Shown: piece after piece, positions 13,501 through 27,003 of the stretch
Layout: the number at the start of each line of letters is the position of its first letter
Position numbering within the stretch: position 1 is the stretch's first letter
Source: Spodoptera frugiperda
Lineage: Eukaryota > Arthropoda > Insecta > Lepidoptera > Noctuidae
Assembly: GCF_023101765.2 (NCBI RefSeq)
Contig: NC_064231.1
Location: forward strand, 3,982,501-4,046,500
Reading direction: 5' to 3'
Length of the DNA stretch: 64,000 bases
The notes under the pieces: model-generated
Told to the model about the DNA's origin: nothing
The model's database searches: none
The model's input: only the letters and a program-made list of their open reading frames with translations
Translations under genes and position numbers: made by a program

Positions 13501-16500
13501 GTGTGAATTTACCATCTGATGACTTATTAGCAGTAAAGTTGTTATGGAGTTTCTTGTTTGTTTGTAGATAGCATTCATTTTAATTTATTAAGGTTGGAAA
13601 ATTATTACCTCTGAAAATTATGAACTATGGAGTTTCTTGCTCGTTCTTTTCCATTCGAAACTACACTTTGGAACGAGCACCAAGCTTCACTGATAGACAG
13701 ACTGACGGACAATTCAATTTGACGTTTCAAAAGTGCGTAATTTAGGATTAATTGAAATAAATGCTTCGACTTTGACTTTGCAAAAATAGATTTATTATAT
13801 GACCGAAGTTTCTCCTACAAAAACACTCTTTTCTCAACAATAGATTTAACTGAAGAAAAGAAACACCAATCTTTAACATTGATCTTATTAGACTCCGTAT
13901 AAGAGTGACCTTAGAAGAATAACAGCTGATAGGACAAAAATATAACATTACGTGAAGTGATGAATATGCATGTATTTAAAAATAATTATTACGACTGTTG
14001 AAGTAAATGTAATTCATTTATTCATGAGTCATCTCCGTCTGAAACTGTATCATTACCAATGTCGACTTCGTGTACACTCTACATGAAATCACAATTACAA
14101 ATAGATCTCAAATAGAGCTAGTGTCTAGAAACTATGTCTGAAAATATCTTCGAAGAAAATGCCAATGAATTTTCTTTTATTTTCACGTCTTCATTGTGGT
14201 TTTGTGTGATACTTACTTCTTAATTCTTGAATGTAATTGTACGATACGATATTAGACAATGAATAACAATTGCTTAATTTTTTTTTTCGTCTTTATTTTT
14301 GCCTACATTACATAATACATCTACCTCTTGCCAATAACTAAAGGTTTTATTCAAATAAAATACAAAGGGATCATATAACCATAGCCATATCAACAATGGC
14401 CTATGCCCAATAACATTTCAAAACCTTACTTTGTTCGACCTATTTCAACCCCAATAAAACTAACACTTGGACCTAAAAGACTTTCCCTCTTAATCTTGAC
14501 AATAAACTCAATAGCAGTAGTAACAATACGAGATCCCATTATATTAATAACCACACATATACTAGATCTCCACCTAAACTAGAAGTAGAACCAGAGCGTT
14601 AGAAAGCACTTAGGTACAAGCTTTTAGCTTAGTAATAAGAAACGTCCATTTCAGCTCGACTTACTCCTAAATACTTAAACACAAACAGCCTTAAGTCCTA
14701 AGCTCATTCACTTAAATACCATCCTAAACACATAACCATAAAGTTTAAAGTACTTTAAAAGGTTTTGAACCAATAAAACTGAAAAGGAAATTCTTGTATG
14801 CTAAGTTATAAAGTTGGGATCGTAGTTAGGAGCTGTCTTGAGTCTTAACTATTGGATTCTGTGCGAGATGAGATTGTAATTAGATTTCTTACATGATCCT
14901 TTATGTGATAGACTTGTATGATGGTACAAGGATTAGATAACACACTTGTAATTGCTTTTAGTATAATAGCGCCATTTCTTTAGTACCAATATGTTTTTTA
15001 TGAGCGAATTTTACAGCGTTTTTTATTGACGGCCTATGTGTCTATGTTCAAGTCGTTTTCAATTCAAAATTGGCATGTCTAATGGCTAAACATATGTAGA
15101 AATGTCTTTGAAAATGATTAGAAATGCAATTTGTAGTTTAATAAATAATATTAATATTTTTTTAATAGAAACACATCCATTTAGTTTTTCATGTCACTGA
15201 AGACATGTCTGTTAACATTTACATTTAATTGAAAATAAATAGAAGCTAAAAGCTAGGTTATTCCTAGTATTAGTCTCTATCTAGGCATCATTTCTGTGAA
15301 CACTAACAGCTGTGGAATTGACCTAAATTATCGTATAAACAACTTTCAATTACATTATACCTGAAAGTGTAAGTTTATTCTGAAACCAAGGTCTATTAAC
15401 ATTAATAGTTCGGGCGAGTCAAAACAAAACTGTCAAAATCGTATGGGAGTAATACATCTTATTTATTTAGGTCCGGCTCAGTAAAATTTGGGCGTAAACA
15501 TTAGTTCATCGTGTAAAAAAAGATTGGATTACACATAGTTTGTATTTACATGTAACCTAGTTGGCAGAGGCGACTTGTCACAATTTATATCACAGTTATA
15601 AATCGCTTCTGAGTTAAAATTTGAAGTCAGATGCGGTTCACAGAGCATATTGTATTATTTGTGTTGTAACAGTGTCATAAAACAAAGATTTAATTCCATT
15701 AAGAACGAAACATTTGTACATCTTCTTACATTGACTAAAAGCGGAAAGATAGACCACAGATTCTCAGACAATTTTGCACCTTATGTAAAACAATTATTTA
15801 TGCACTAACAAAGTAACTCAGGTATCTGCAGACTGGTCTGAAGAGTTCGACAGACAGCAAAATTGAAATCTTAATCACGGTGCCAGACCATATCGTGCTC
15901 ATAAAATATTGCTAACTAATTTGAGGATCCCCAGAGCTACATGAAAGTCTTTGGCCGGTTGCCAGGCAACGGAACACTGAACTTGGCTACGTCTCACTAA
16001 TAATTCTATAAATTAATTGTAACTAGTATGCTAAGGAATCCGATGGTCAAACGTGCGAATTATTTCGTCGCTATTTCTGGAATATAGGGCTGGTTGGCTA
16101 CATTTGGCATTGAGAAAAGTATTTTGAAAAAGGAATGCTTTAATTGTATTGTGACTTTATTGCATTTATTTATCTTTCGTGCATACTCTCGATTCTAAAC
16201 GAGTTATTACTAATCAAAAAGGATACATTCTGAAAAGCATCCCCTACCATATTCTAAAATTCATATAAAATGAGCAAATTGTATATAACGTAACAATTTA
16301 ATGCACTGTAAAGGATGTATAATTAATCTAGCTATCTTCCCTGCTTTCTTGCAGACTCAAATTTCATATCTTGTCTGTACTGTTTCACACTGAAACGAAA
16401 ATAACTAACTACAATGTGATAATCGTCTCGCCTGCCTCTGGAGAATATTGTATGCAAGTACCTAACCTTCGAGCGAAATACAAACAGACCACGACTGCAC

Positions 16501-18600
16501 CAGACCCACGTCAGAATGTCTAGACGACTAACGAATCCCTCGGAATAAATACCGACTCATGATGAACAGAGAGATGAAGAGTTTGTATCATAAAATGTAA
16601 TGTAATAATGCTGATTGAAATGATATTGTCTGTTGTAGAGTATAGCATCGTGGTACGCATGGTGTTTCAATTTTAGAATAAGAATTCTAATAATTCATAT
16701 TATTTTGATGAGTAATTAAGATTTGAAATTGGAATGTGTAACAAAAAAGAAAAATAATTTTAATTTTATGTTCTTTGGATATATTGATTGTTTGGTCAGG
16801 TCAAAATGTATTTTTTTTAAACTGATTCAATAATTATTTTGTGCATCCGATAAAATAACAAAAAAATATATTTATTCGTCTGCAAACAAAATAAATATCA
16901 AAACTATTTTTTATATTAAAATACGAATTCGAATGAATCACGACTGTTCTATTTACCTACTTAGAAAATGAATTAAAAGTAAACATTTGTGACAGCCATA
17001 AGAAATTGGAAATTAATCTTCAGAACTTCAATCCACGTTTAATCCAATTTCCACGCGTGTGGCACAGGAATTGAACTGTCAAAACAAGGAAACGTCAAAG
17101 TTGACAGACAGACCCACATTGCCACAGATTACATAGCCACAAATCAATATTTCTGAACGCACCCGTATTAGACTTATAAACATTCGTAAATACTGCTTCC
17201 GACATTTATGCGCACTTTATCTTGATAATAGTAACAAACGCGTATTAAAAACTAAAAACATATTCGTTTTTAATAGATGCGAGTGTGTTTGAGGACAGAT
17301 GTGACGGAAATCGGTATTTAAATGTTGAAGTATGAAAAAAAAAAACACACATTTTCAATGAAATCGTTGGATAGAAATAGAATATTAGTTTTTAATGCCA
17401 GTGGATCTTTTACTGATTTTATTTTTCTTTTATTTTCAGGTAAGCTTTTCGCACTAACGCTGATGGAAATAGAGTTTGGTGATACCGAGAAATGGTGAAG
17501 TAATTTACATATCGTGTAATAAAGCTGATAATAAAAAATGCCATAACTAAACTTAACAATATGATTGTTCGAATATGTAATTTTAGAACTGGCAAAGAGT
17601 AATTCCCGGTTTAGTTTCAGCCATATTTTTAGTTTACTTACATACTAACTGCACCGCGTAATGTTTATACTTAAAAACCCAATTTATTTAACGGCTTTAC
17701 TGAAAATTAATCGTTACATATTACATTAATTTAAACAAATTTTGACTTATTACCCAGAAACAGTGAGTGTATGCAATATTTTTGCATTGAAAAATTAACA
17801 ATCTGGTCTATGTCTGACTGTATCCTTGAAAACTATGAAAAACTGCAAGCGTGGGCTTTTAATTATTTACTTTTAAATATAGGTCAGATTAAATTTTCCA
17901 CGTGCAATAATAAATAGACAGTATGCGCTTACATTTTTTATGTAATCTGTTGTACACTCAATTCTAATTTTAAATTTAGAAATTGGTTTCGCATATACCC
18001 GAATAAGATTTAAACGTAGAACGAACATGAATTTTATTTTACTTTATTTTGTTATTAAAATTTTAGCAATTGAATAAAAATTAAGAAATGTTTCCTTTAT
18101 TGTGACTTTAACATTTTTAAACTGACATGGTCACTAACACTATCATTAGAACTTGACACGGGAAATTTACCATGTTTATTTATGTCTATGAGTTTCCGAT
18201 ATTTCGGTACTGTTGCAAGCGCAATGATCACGGATGAACTGATATTCCAGTTCAACTTGAACTAATGATAGTTTCTGCTAACAGTTAAAATTCTTATTGC
18301 TTAAAACTACACTTTAACAAATTTCCAGTCAAATCTACAAATAAATCAACCTACTTCAATCAAAAAGTTTTCAATAAAATCGAAACAAGCAATACCAAAT
18401 ACCAATACTAAAACCATTGCGAACACACGTGCCAATAAATTATAGAGAAAATTAGCAATAAAGTTGCAGTAACAAAAAGCAGTCAGGACAAGTAAACACC
18501 TTCATAAGTCGTTTGATCAACTTCCATACATGTAGGTGCGACAAATAACTTGGCTGCATGCTTCTACCATACTGGGATAATGTGAGAAACAGCGGTTTAT
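10600..18600. other. AT-rich intergenic DNA, no gene seen
   Basis: About 8 kb with no recognisable exon, RNA gene or clear mobile element. Reading frames are below 90 codons, AT-biased and without recognisable domains. Recurrent short words such as GACGGACAATTC and TTTGACGTTTC near 13700 hint at old, decayed repeats. Confidence 0.5.
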
Positions 18601-18628
18601 TGATTTGTCACCTATGGCCTTTTATAAG

Positions 18629-18735
18629 GAGGGAAAATCATCCGATTACTTCACTTCTCCCGCCCCGGGCGAGGCGAGAGTGACTGTCAGACACTTACTG
18701 ACTAAAAATCACCCTGTTCCTACTCCTGGTTTATA
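18629..18735 (-). repeat. LINE tail (family A), minus orientation
   Basis: GGAGGGAAAATCATCC, CCCGGGCGAGGCGAGAG, CACTTACTGACTAAAAATC, then CCTACTCCTGG. No target duplication was visible. Confidence 0.65.
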
Positions 18736-18739
18736 ATTG

Positions 18740-20880
18740 AAAGTTTGAATTCTCGATCCCAGCTTATGTAATTTGATAGTACTTTGTTATATCAAATTAG
18801 AAAATGTCTAAATGATAATGATCAAATAAAATATGATATTTATTTTTGTAAATAGGTTATAAAACAACACTTTTACACGTCCATATTTCAAATAGCTAGA
18901 TGAAGCCGGCTTTTCCTATCCGACTACGCTGAGAAGAAATGCGTAAACAAACTCAGAGGTCATAGTCTCTTTTAAAGTCCAGACAATGAAATAGAGAATA
19001 AGTAAATAATAAAACACTACTGTTCTTATGAAGCTTTTTCAGTTTGTTTTACAATAACAGATTTGATCAAATATGTATTTTAAAAATCAATCTGAATACA
19101 TTCAAGTATCAGGTGATATGTCAACTCGTTTACCGGCTTATACCATAAAAAAAATGTACAATAGCAATTAGCAATGACAGATTTGTAAAACTTAATCACG
19201 GTTTTATTTTAGTGTTGTGCTAAAAACTATATTGGATGAATAACGTATGACATTTTGTGTTGTGGGCGACTGTCGCCATCCATATTAAAGCTATATCTAT
19301 TGATAAACATACACAATCTATAAATTATATAGAGAAACATATAATAATAAAGATATTATCGAATTATTGTGAATTTTAATGCGACAGCGTCTCGCCATTT
19401 TTAGTTTCAAAGATTGCCGATATTTTGTCTCGAGATAAAATGCCGTGAATTTGAATAATCGACTTTTTGTGCATTTTTCTTTTAAATACGGATATAAATT
19501 ATAATATCTCGTTTTGATAAAATAAAGCAGCGATGACACTTAGTATTATTTCCTGATATAAAGTTCTTTATTTTATTTTGTTTCTTTTTTAAAACGTCTT
19601 TAGAATAAATATGCACGGTTCTCCTATTTTACTTTGTTTTACCACCACCTAAATAAGCACCTAGCTTCACTGACGGACAGACTGACAGACTATTGTTCAT
19701 TTCTTTCTTTGTATGACGTATACTCCAAAAGTATCTATCTCTTATTTTGTCGTAATATTTAAATGTGACAAACTTAATAAAATATCTTATACTGAATTTG
19801 TAACTGGCTCTTTAGACAAAACATAAAGGTCATAAGAACTCACTTATTCATGCACTCCTTTCAGCATCTTATCAAGTAAAGCACAAAATTATACCTAAAT
19901 ATAAAAGAAACCTCTTTTTACAGAACCTCTTTTTTAATCCTGGTGGAAACGCCAGTGAACTGACAATGATGGCTGTGCCACATTTGTCACCGTGAGTGGT
20001 ATTCCGAGCGACCAGTCAGGACTTTTGTTATCTAAGTGAAAGAGACATGAAATGTGATATAGACTGTATTTTAACGCTGTTTGTATTTAAGTTTTTGTGT
20101 TGCCATGGCAACTGTTTTGTTTGAAACTCACTGTAATTTCAATAATTTTATGAGCGTAAAGTTTCAGACTCAATATCATATTGATCTTTTGCATTCTCGC
20201 ATCAAGCTATCCTAAAGGGACAAACGACTTTAAACTTAAATACAAAAGGAATAACGTTAAAAATCAACAAGAAAATTGACTAGCTTGACGTGCAAGCAAT
20301 CTTGTATTTAAGACCACTTGACATACGAAGCAATTTTCCTCACGACAACTTACGAAGTAGTACTTATAAGTTATAATAATAAAAATCATAACTTGCAACT
20401 TCCATTTAGGTCAAATCCACATTAATGACATCATAACTAATTTATTTATCTACACCAATAATTTACACACACATACATACACTACACCAAGTATAGTGAC
20501 CAGCATGTAAACCTACTCCAATCTGTAAATTTTTTCATTGAATTTTGAACTTTATCACTCAAAATAATAAAGTTGAAAATCTAATAAAGACACGAAGGTG
20601 TATGGTAAAGTGCTGTGCCTATACCTGGCCGTGTTACTAACCAGTTCTTGATAAAAGCAGGTGCAACCACAGATTGATGGTTCTTGAATTTATTAGTGAG
20701 AATTGCAATATACATACATAAATAGTATTAGCATAACTATAATTGACAGGATATCGTTTCTGATACAGGAGTAGTCACTTTACATTAGTTTGATCCACAG
20801 CTTTGCGTTCGAGTTCCACATTAAATAACGTTTGTGTGATATACAAATGATTGTTCCAAGTATTTGTCCAAATAAAAAAA
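18740..20880. other. AT-rich intergenic DNA, no gene seen
   Basis: No exon, RNA gene or clear repeat recognised. The longest frame, 19318-19539 on the minus strand, is low-complexity. Confidence 0.5.
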
Positions 20881-20887
20881 AAATCAT

Positions 20888-21034
20888 GTATGATTGTCCC
20901 CGACCTTGCAACTCTTGCTCGAAAAGCAGGAGTAGAAACGGGATTTTTTTAGTCAGTAAGAGTCTGACACTCCCTTTCGTCTCACCCAAGGCGGGAAGAA
21001 CTCGTTGGATAATTTAAAAAAAAAGTATGATTGT
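20888..21034 (+). mobile_element. LINE tail with poly(A) and 10-bp target duplication
   Basis: A family A copy in plus orientation: GCAGGAGTAGAAACGGG, GTCAGTAAGAGTCTGACACT, then GGATAATTTAAAAAAAAA. It is flanked by GTATGATTGT at 20888-20897 and 21025-21034. It is a 5'-truncated retrotransposition product. Confidence 0.8.
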
Positions 21035-21519
21035 GTGTGCAATTTTATGCTTTCTACATAAACCCGCGACACCGAAAAAAATCCTCGTCCCAAAATAAAT
21101 CAGAATATAATTTCACATTACCTACTTACATTACAAGAATACTTTTACAACACACTGCACTCAATTTCTAAGCAAAGCCCATTATAAGCGTAGTAAAAAG
21201 ACTATTCAAAAAATAAAACGCGCACTTAAAACTAAAACGTAATTAACTGCAACCACAGCAGACAGAATGCTCGTTAAACTGAAGAATCCCATCACACAGT
21301 AAAGCTGTAAACTTGTAATTGTGAACACCAATATAGAAAGCCATTACAATACCTAGAACTAGTATATATCTAGCATCTAGCTCACATTCAGAGATAGAAA
21401 TTAGAACACGTATTTTAGAGTTTCATTAAAACCTCTTTGATATTGACCCACTGAGGATTGGGCAACCGCATCCTCAAAATTTTCGGTGAGCTAACTGCGG
21501 TCCCCATCAGTTGAAATTC

Positions 21520-21725
21520 TTAAAATCAATCTCAATATCAATGCAATTTCAAACTAATAAAATCTGAATAATACAATGTCAAAACTATACAACCCCAATC
21601 GTAGCTATTAAAATATTATTCATACGCAGAAGCAGCACGCACGCAGACGCATAAGGTTTTAGGGATATTGCCTGCCTAAAAAAAAAGGAGACGGTAAAGA
21701 AAATTGAAAGCGGTTCCTTTTTAAA
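21520..21725. repeat. Family E fragment joined to family C fragment
   Basis: 21535-21615 shares ATACAATGTCAAAACTATAC and CCCCAATCGTAGCT with the family E copies near 41.7 and 63.2 kb. 21640-21725 carries the family C tail (GGTAAAGAAAATTGAAAGCG). Confidence 0.5.
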
Positions 21726-22363
21726 ACAAAAAGGTTTTATTTAAGTCTTTGATTGCCAATAGAAAACTGTTGAAGGCAAATCCTCCGCTAACGTCGGTCA
21801 CTAGTGACCACCACGGGATTCAATGTGTTAAACAACAGACCTTTATTAAATAGACAACATTTTCAAGCATATGATGATGACGATGACAATTTAGTATCTC
21901 GCTGTGCGCACTTCTATTTACGAGTTTAAGAAATAAAAACATACCCTTACCTACCTTAAACTATATTTACTAAACATCCCAAATAATGCAGTTACAATTA
22001 CATAACCAGTTACTCCAGTATTGGAAACATGATCCATATTACTAGGAAACACGTAATAAAACATATCGCTAACCTGAAAACATGTTAACTCACTTACATT
22101 GTTTTTGTAACACAAATACCTTCAAAGCCAAGGTTGGACGCACCGCAAACGGCCGGAGACGGTTAAATTGCTTACGAGATTTAAGGTCCGTTCAGACGTC
22201 ACTCTAAATACTAAGAAAATGGTTAGTAAAGTGGCTTTTACTTGCTTCATTCACATGAGTGACTTTGTTGTGTAGAATGTTGTGTCTGTAGAAAGGATAA
22301 CTAATTATTCCAAATAGGCAGTTCATTGAACATCCCTTTTTTGATAATCATCAAATATCTTGT

Positions 22364-22495
22364 CCCGCCTTGGGTGAGGTGAGTGTCAGACTCTTACTGA
22401 CTTAAAATCACCCGCATCCTACTCCTGCTTTTCGAGCCCGAGTAAACCCGAGAAAACCCGCTAGGCTATCCGCAACTCCGCTAGGTAGTCCCTAT
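22364..22495 (-). repeat. LINE tail (family A), minus orientation
   Basis: CCCGCCTTGGGTGAGGTGAG, CAGACTCTTACTGAC and CTACTCCTGCTTTTCGAGCC, followed by the CCGCTAGGTAGTCC end. The poly(T) end is lost. Confidence 0.65.
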
Positions 22496-22499
22496 AAAT

Positions 22500-23685
22500 C
22501 TAAAATGTTAGAAGTTCTGTATACGGAATCTAAAGTAAGCTATAACCACCTAAACAACTTTCCAACAGCGCACGTGGATAAAATCACTATAGTACTACAA
22601 AAAAATTGGCATGCGTTAGTTTAATTACCCAGTTTTTGCACTCTCTAATCAAGTGAGCATTCACTCTCCTTAAAACTGGAAATGTAAACGAGCCCGCTGC
22701 ATCGCTTAGCAACACAAGCTCGAGTATCCAATAAAAGAAAAAACAGCAATAATTTAGAGCTAACCATATGGTATTCTTATTTTAAATGCGCTTTAGAATA
22801 CAAAGGAAAGAATTAGAGTAGCGGGCTAATCCTTGACCTTTTTGGATGCGTTCCAACCATGATTAAGACTAGTTTCTGGATTCGTGATTTAAAACTTTAT
22901 TTTTTTTTTGTTTTTATTTGAGTTTGTGGTGATATTAACTGTCGACAAACTGTCTAGTTTGCATTTTAACTTGTCATCTAGGTATTTGTCATAACAGTTT
23001 AAGCAATTATAGTTTTTTTTTGTATCTGTTGTATTTTTCGGGATAGAAAATTAAACAATAAAAGCTTAATCAACGCCAGTTATTATTGTTTAGATTTCTT
23101 AATATATTGGTTTTACTTTACTTTAAGAAAAATATTGGGGGTTAAGTATTAATTTTAAAAAACTTTAGACAACATTCACCCTCTGTATCGTATCATATCT
23201 CCATATTGTTTGTGTATTCATTGAAACAAAGTGTTGTTAATCGTCTGATTCGTTTTTCAAATTCAAATATTATGAATACCAAAGTCCACTGTCAGTGTCA
23301 CTGTGCACAGACTATTTAAAGATATTTCCCGCGCCGCGCCATATTGATTGGCATCCATATTGTCGATGACAAATTCAAACAAGATTACGATTATTACGAA
23401 GCGATAATTAATTCCCTGTTATTAAATAAACGAGTTGTTTCAAACAAACATTTACTCATAACATCCATCGTTTTGTTTTAAATACCTATCATACTCGTTA
23501 CAAAAATAATATTCTTTATTTTGTGACTGACTCCGCGATGTTTTGTTTCGACAAGTTTATTGTTATTGTGGTGCATACCAAAGAAATAATTATTGCGTCC
23601 TGTTCCGTGATTCATTGTAGACATAAAATAAAAATATATAATTATAGTCTTAGGAACTTCCTCAGAATGCATATGGATTATGGAG
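22500..23685. other. AT-rich DNA, no gene seen
   Basis: No coding exon recognised. A small GC-rich patch around 23325-23345 (CCCGCGCCGCGCC) stands out and could be a promoter of an unseen 5' exon; nothing else supports that. Confidence 0.35.
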
Positions 23686-23689
23686 TGAA

Positions 23690-23955
23690 TATGTGTGGGA
23701 GAGCCATGTTTCGACACAAATGGCAGAGTGATACCACAACCTCACAGAAAATCGACGTGAAACAACGCTTGCGTTGTGTTTCGTTGTGTGAGTGGGTTAC
23801 CGGAGGCCCAATTACCCCGCGTACCAATTTTCCCAACAACCCTTAAATTCCTAACCACCAACAGGCCGGTAACGCACTTGTAAGGCGACGACGATTGTTT
23901 ACCATCAAGTGATCCGTCTGTTCATTTGCCGGCTTATATTTATCAAAAAAAATAT
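23690..23955 (+). mobile_element. Retroposon family D, copy 1
   Basis: It starts GTGTGGGAGAGCCATG and continues with AATCGACGTGAAACAACGC, GTTACCGGAGGCCCAATTAC, AGGCCGGTAACGCACTTG and TGATCCGTCTGTTC. It ends in an A-rich stretch. At least seven more copies occur in the window. Confidence 0.75.
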
Positions 23956-23959
23956 ACCT

Positions 23960-26090
23960 AAATTAAAAAAAAACTTATAAAATTTTAACCCGTTCACTAC
24001 AAATGTGGTCAAAAGTAACCGACGTCTTCTAAAGACTGTTCAGTAGTCTTCAACAATTTATGATATAATACTTCATAATAGTCAAACTCGTAACGGCCAA
24101 ATTTTTGATCATAATGGCTGCAGGCCTACGCCGAAGTAATTTTAAATCAATTTTCAATAACACATAAATCGTTATTGGCAATAGACGATAGGAATTTCTA
24201 TTAGTAACTATTAAACTTCGCGGGGTCAATGAACTGTTTTGTTTAATATCCCTATTATACACTCAAAACATCGTTTAGTCAAAGATAGTAAGTTGCGGTC
24301 ATATTTATGAAATATTAAACGGTTTATCGATACTAATATTATGGCATGATTCAGATTTCAACTGAAGACATGTAAAATGGGTCAGATAGCGAGATATTTG
24401 AATGAAATAAGAGGAAAAGAATAACTATCGTGAGACATATTAACTAAAAATCACGGTTTATTCACGTAAATTAATGGACAAAAGCTCTACTAGTTTCGAG
24501 TCACAGAGGGATTTCATCATGAGCAGCGTCCGTAGACGTTTTTAGTGATTTTTGTTAAGAAGAAAAGAGTTACTCCCTGTAGACATATAAAAAATACATC
24601 ACCATAAAGAAGAAAATTATGAAGCCCTACCGTTAATAAAAAGCTTAAAGGCGTTAATCATAGATAACGGCCTCTTTACTACAAACCTTGGCAGTTTCCC
24701 GCGCAAACGTGTTGAATTAGCGCGGAATGTTGCCAACAAATAGGACTGGGGACGAGAAATAACTCGAATTACTACCATTAGATATCAATTATTACATTAT
24801 CTTACGTAATCGTGATTATCATGACTAGTTCTCACTTTATAGTCATGAAATAATAAGATTATTATAGGAATTACGTGTGATCACTTAATTTAATGATTAG
24901 GCTTCGTAAGTATCATTAATTATACGTAATGAAGATGACACATAAACCTTTAGAAGCTTTAAAAATTTGCCTATTCACAAATATACATGTATTAGTCATC
25001 AGCCAAAAGATGGCTCCCCATTACCTCTTTCCCAGTAAATGGCCACTTCAAAGAGCGGCGCCTTAGATACTACGTACTATGTACACTATTCACAAACTGG
25101 AACAATTGATAATAAACACTTCTATAGCCTGATGACTTCATCAACATACATAAGTTTATAGGCTTCCGAAAATCGGCTAATGACTGACATACAATATGAA
25201 GATTGACAACCCTAAGGAAAGGTCGCATCACAACCTATTATTGTAGGAATTTCATATGATCAAACGCATGTATTTGATTTGACAAATGGACCAGAGAATG
25301 TGCTGTGACAAAAATTCGCCTTCCGAGAACCCTTTACGACAAATGACAATCGTTTCTTTGAAGTAGATTATTAAAGCGATATATATTATTGTCCAGTGCT
25401 GGTTGATGCGATCGCGTACGTATGCGCATCGATATTTCAGTAACAATGCCATAAATCATTGTTTAATTGGCAACACCAGGAATTGTTTTAAAATATCAGT
25501 TACATTATATGCAAAATAAGCAAATCGAACTACTGGTGTTGTTTATGGTTGTATGACTTTTAAAGCAAGACACAATTCAATGATTTTATGAGGGATAGAG
25601 CTTATTGTCCAACCATTTAGTCGAATAAATTTATTTAAAACTAAAATAAAAACAAAATAGCCTATTAAACCAAGGACTAATTGTGCTAGCAGCCGATAGC
25701 GTTCAGGCAATTCGTTCCAATTTCCCTAAATAATTGCATTTAGCACTAGTAACAATTTTACGCCTACTGTTAATTACTCCATTTCACGTGCAAACCTACA
25801 CTTGGCAAATACTCAAGAATTATTTAAACAACAATAAGCAGTGGCGTTTGAAAATATTGCAACAATAACATCATTATTTTAAGATCACACACTCGCTACC
25901 AAAATCGTTGGGATTTAGGTCAGAATCCATCAGTCACGTTTGATCAAACAGGCTTGGCGGCTCAAGGCACTTGAAACGATTTCTGAAAAATCCGCTAACA
26001 CTTCTAGAGACATAAAATCTGTTCGTACATTAAGAACAGCGTGATCATTAAACCAACACGTGTCTTGAATTAAATTATACATTAAAATTA
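23960..26090. other. AT-rich intergenic DNA, no gene seen
   Basis: No exon or repeat recognised. Frames at 24050-24262 and 25252-25452 (minus) lack any recognisable domain. Confidence 0.45.
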
Positions 26091-26519
26091 TTGCGCGTTC
26101 ACTATAATGATAAATATGCTAATCATATTATAACTATAAATGTAAATTCGTGGGAAAATCCTCTGTATCTCTGTGCCACGGAAAGGCAGATGAAACAGCT
26201 TCGTACAATACCTTATTCTCACTTAAACACAGCTCAAAATTTCAAGATCCTACTAAGAGTCAACTTTAAAATAATAAAAATGTCCCATAGGCCTAAGCAA
26301 TGCCTACAATTACTAAAACACCAAATAATTCAGACATCGCATCACCAGTTAGGGCCGACCAATCACATCTCATTACTATTTCAAAGAAGTGTCCCTAATT
26401 CAATTAATTCTTGCCCACAGCCTTACAAGCAATTTCGCGTAGCCCTCATAATGAATACAAATATAAATTGACAATAAATTTTGGAAAACCCAACGGTATG
26501 TGATACTATATAGATCATA

Positions 26520-26720
26520 AAAGTAATTCCTAGATTTATACTTGATATGCTTGAAACAGGACTTGTAGAGCTCTTTGCTTGAATAACAATCAGTATTACG
26601 GGTAATAAGCATATAAATGACGAAATTTCGTCATTAAGTGGCGTGTCAGTTAGGCACTGTGGTGGCATACAATTACTTGGACTCCTTACGAAAGATTTTC
26701 TTAGGTAAGCCTTCGACAAT
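26520..26720 (+). pseudogene. Possible degenerate coding relic
   Basis: One frame reads FILDMLETGLVELFA, a stop, then NDEISSLSGVSVRHCGGIQ and LLGLLTKDFL. The spacing is faintly like the end of insect ionotropic receptors, where a hydrophobic C-terminal helix follows a receptor-core segment. The open frames on both strands here (26091-26471 plus, 26423-26734 minus) give no recognisable protein. The identity is a guess. Confidence 0.18.
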
Positions 26721-27003
26721 GGGCATAAATACAAATATGGTACAGAAAAAATGTATGATAGATAGACGATGTAGAAATGTCATAGGGAGATATCAAATTA
26801 CGTTTAAAAGGAAAGTCAGATAATAAAACGAATCAATGAAAATATGTGGTCAAAAATACAAATAGGTATTACACATGATATGACATGGTGGAAGAACAAG
26901 TTTACCACTTATTAATAAGGAAATTGGACTTTACTACAAAATGGTGTAAGTTTCATATTGATTAGATTGAACACTTTCATAACATAGTTGTATTTTGTTC
27001 CAG

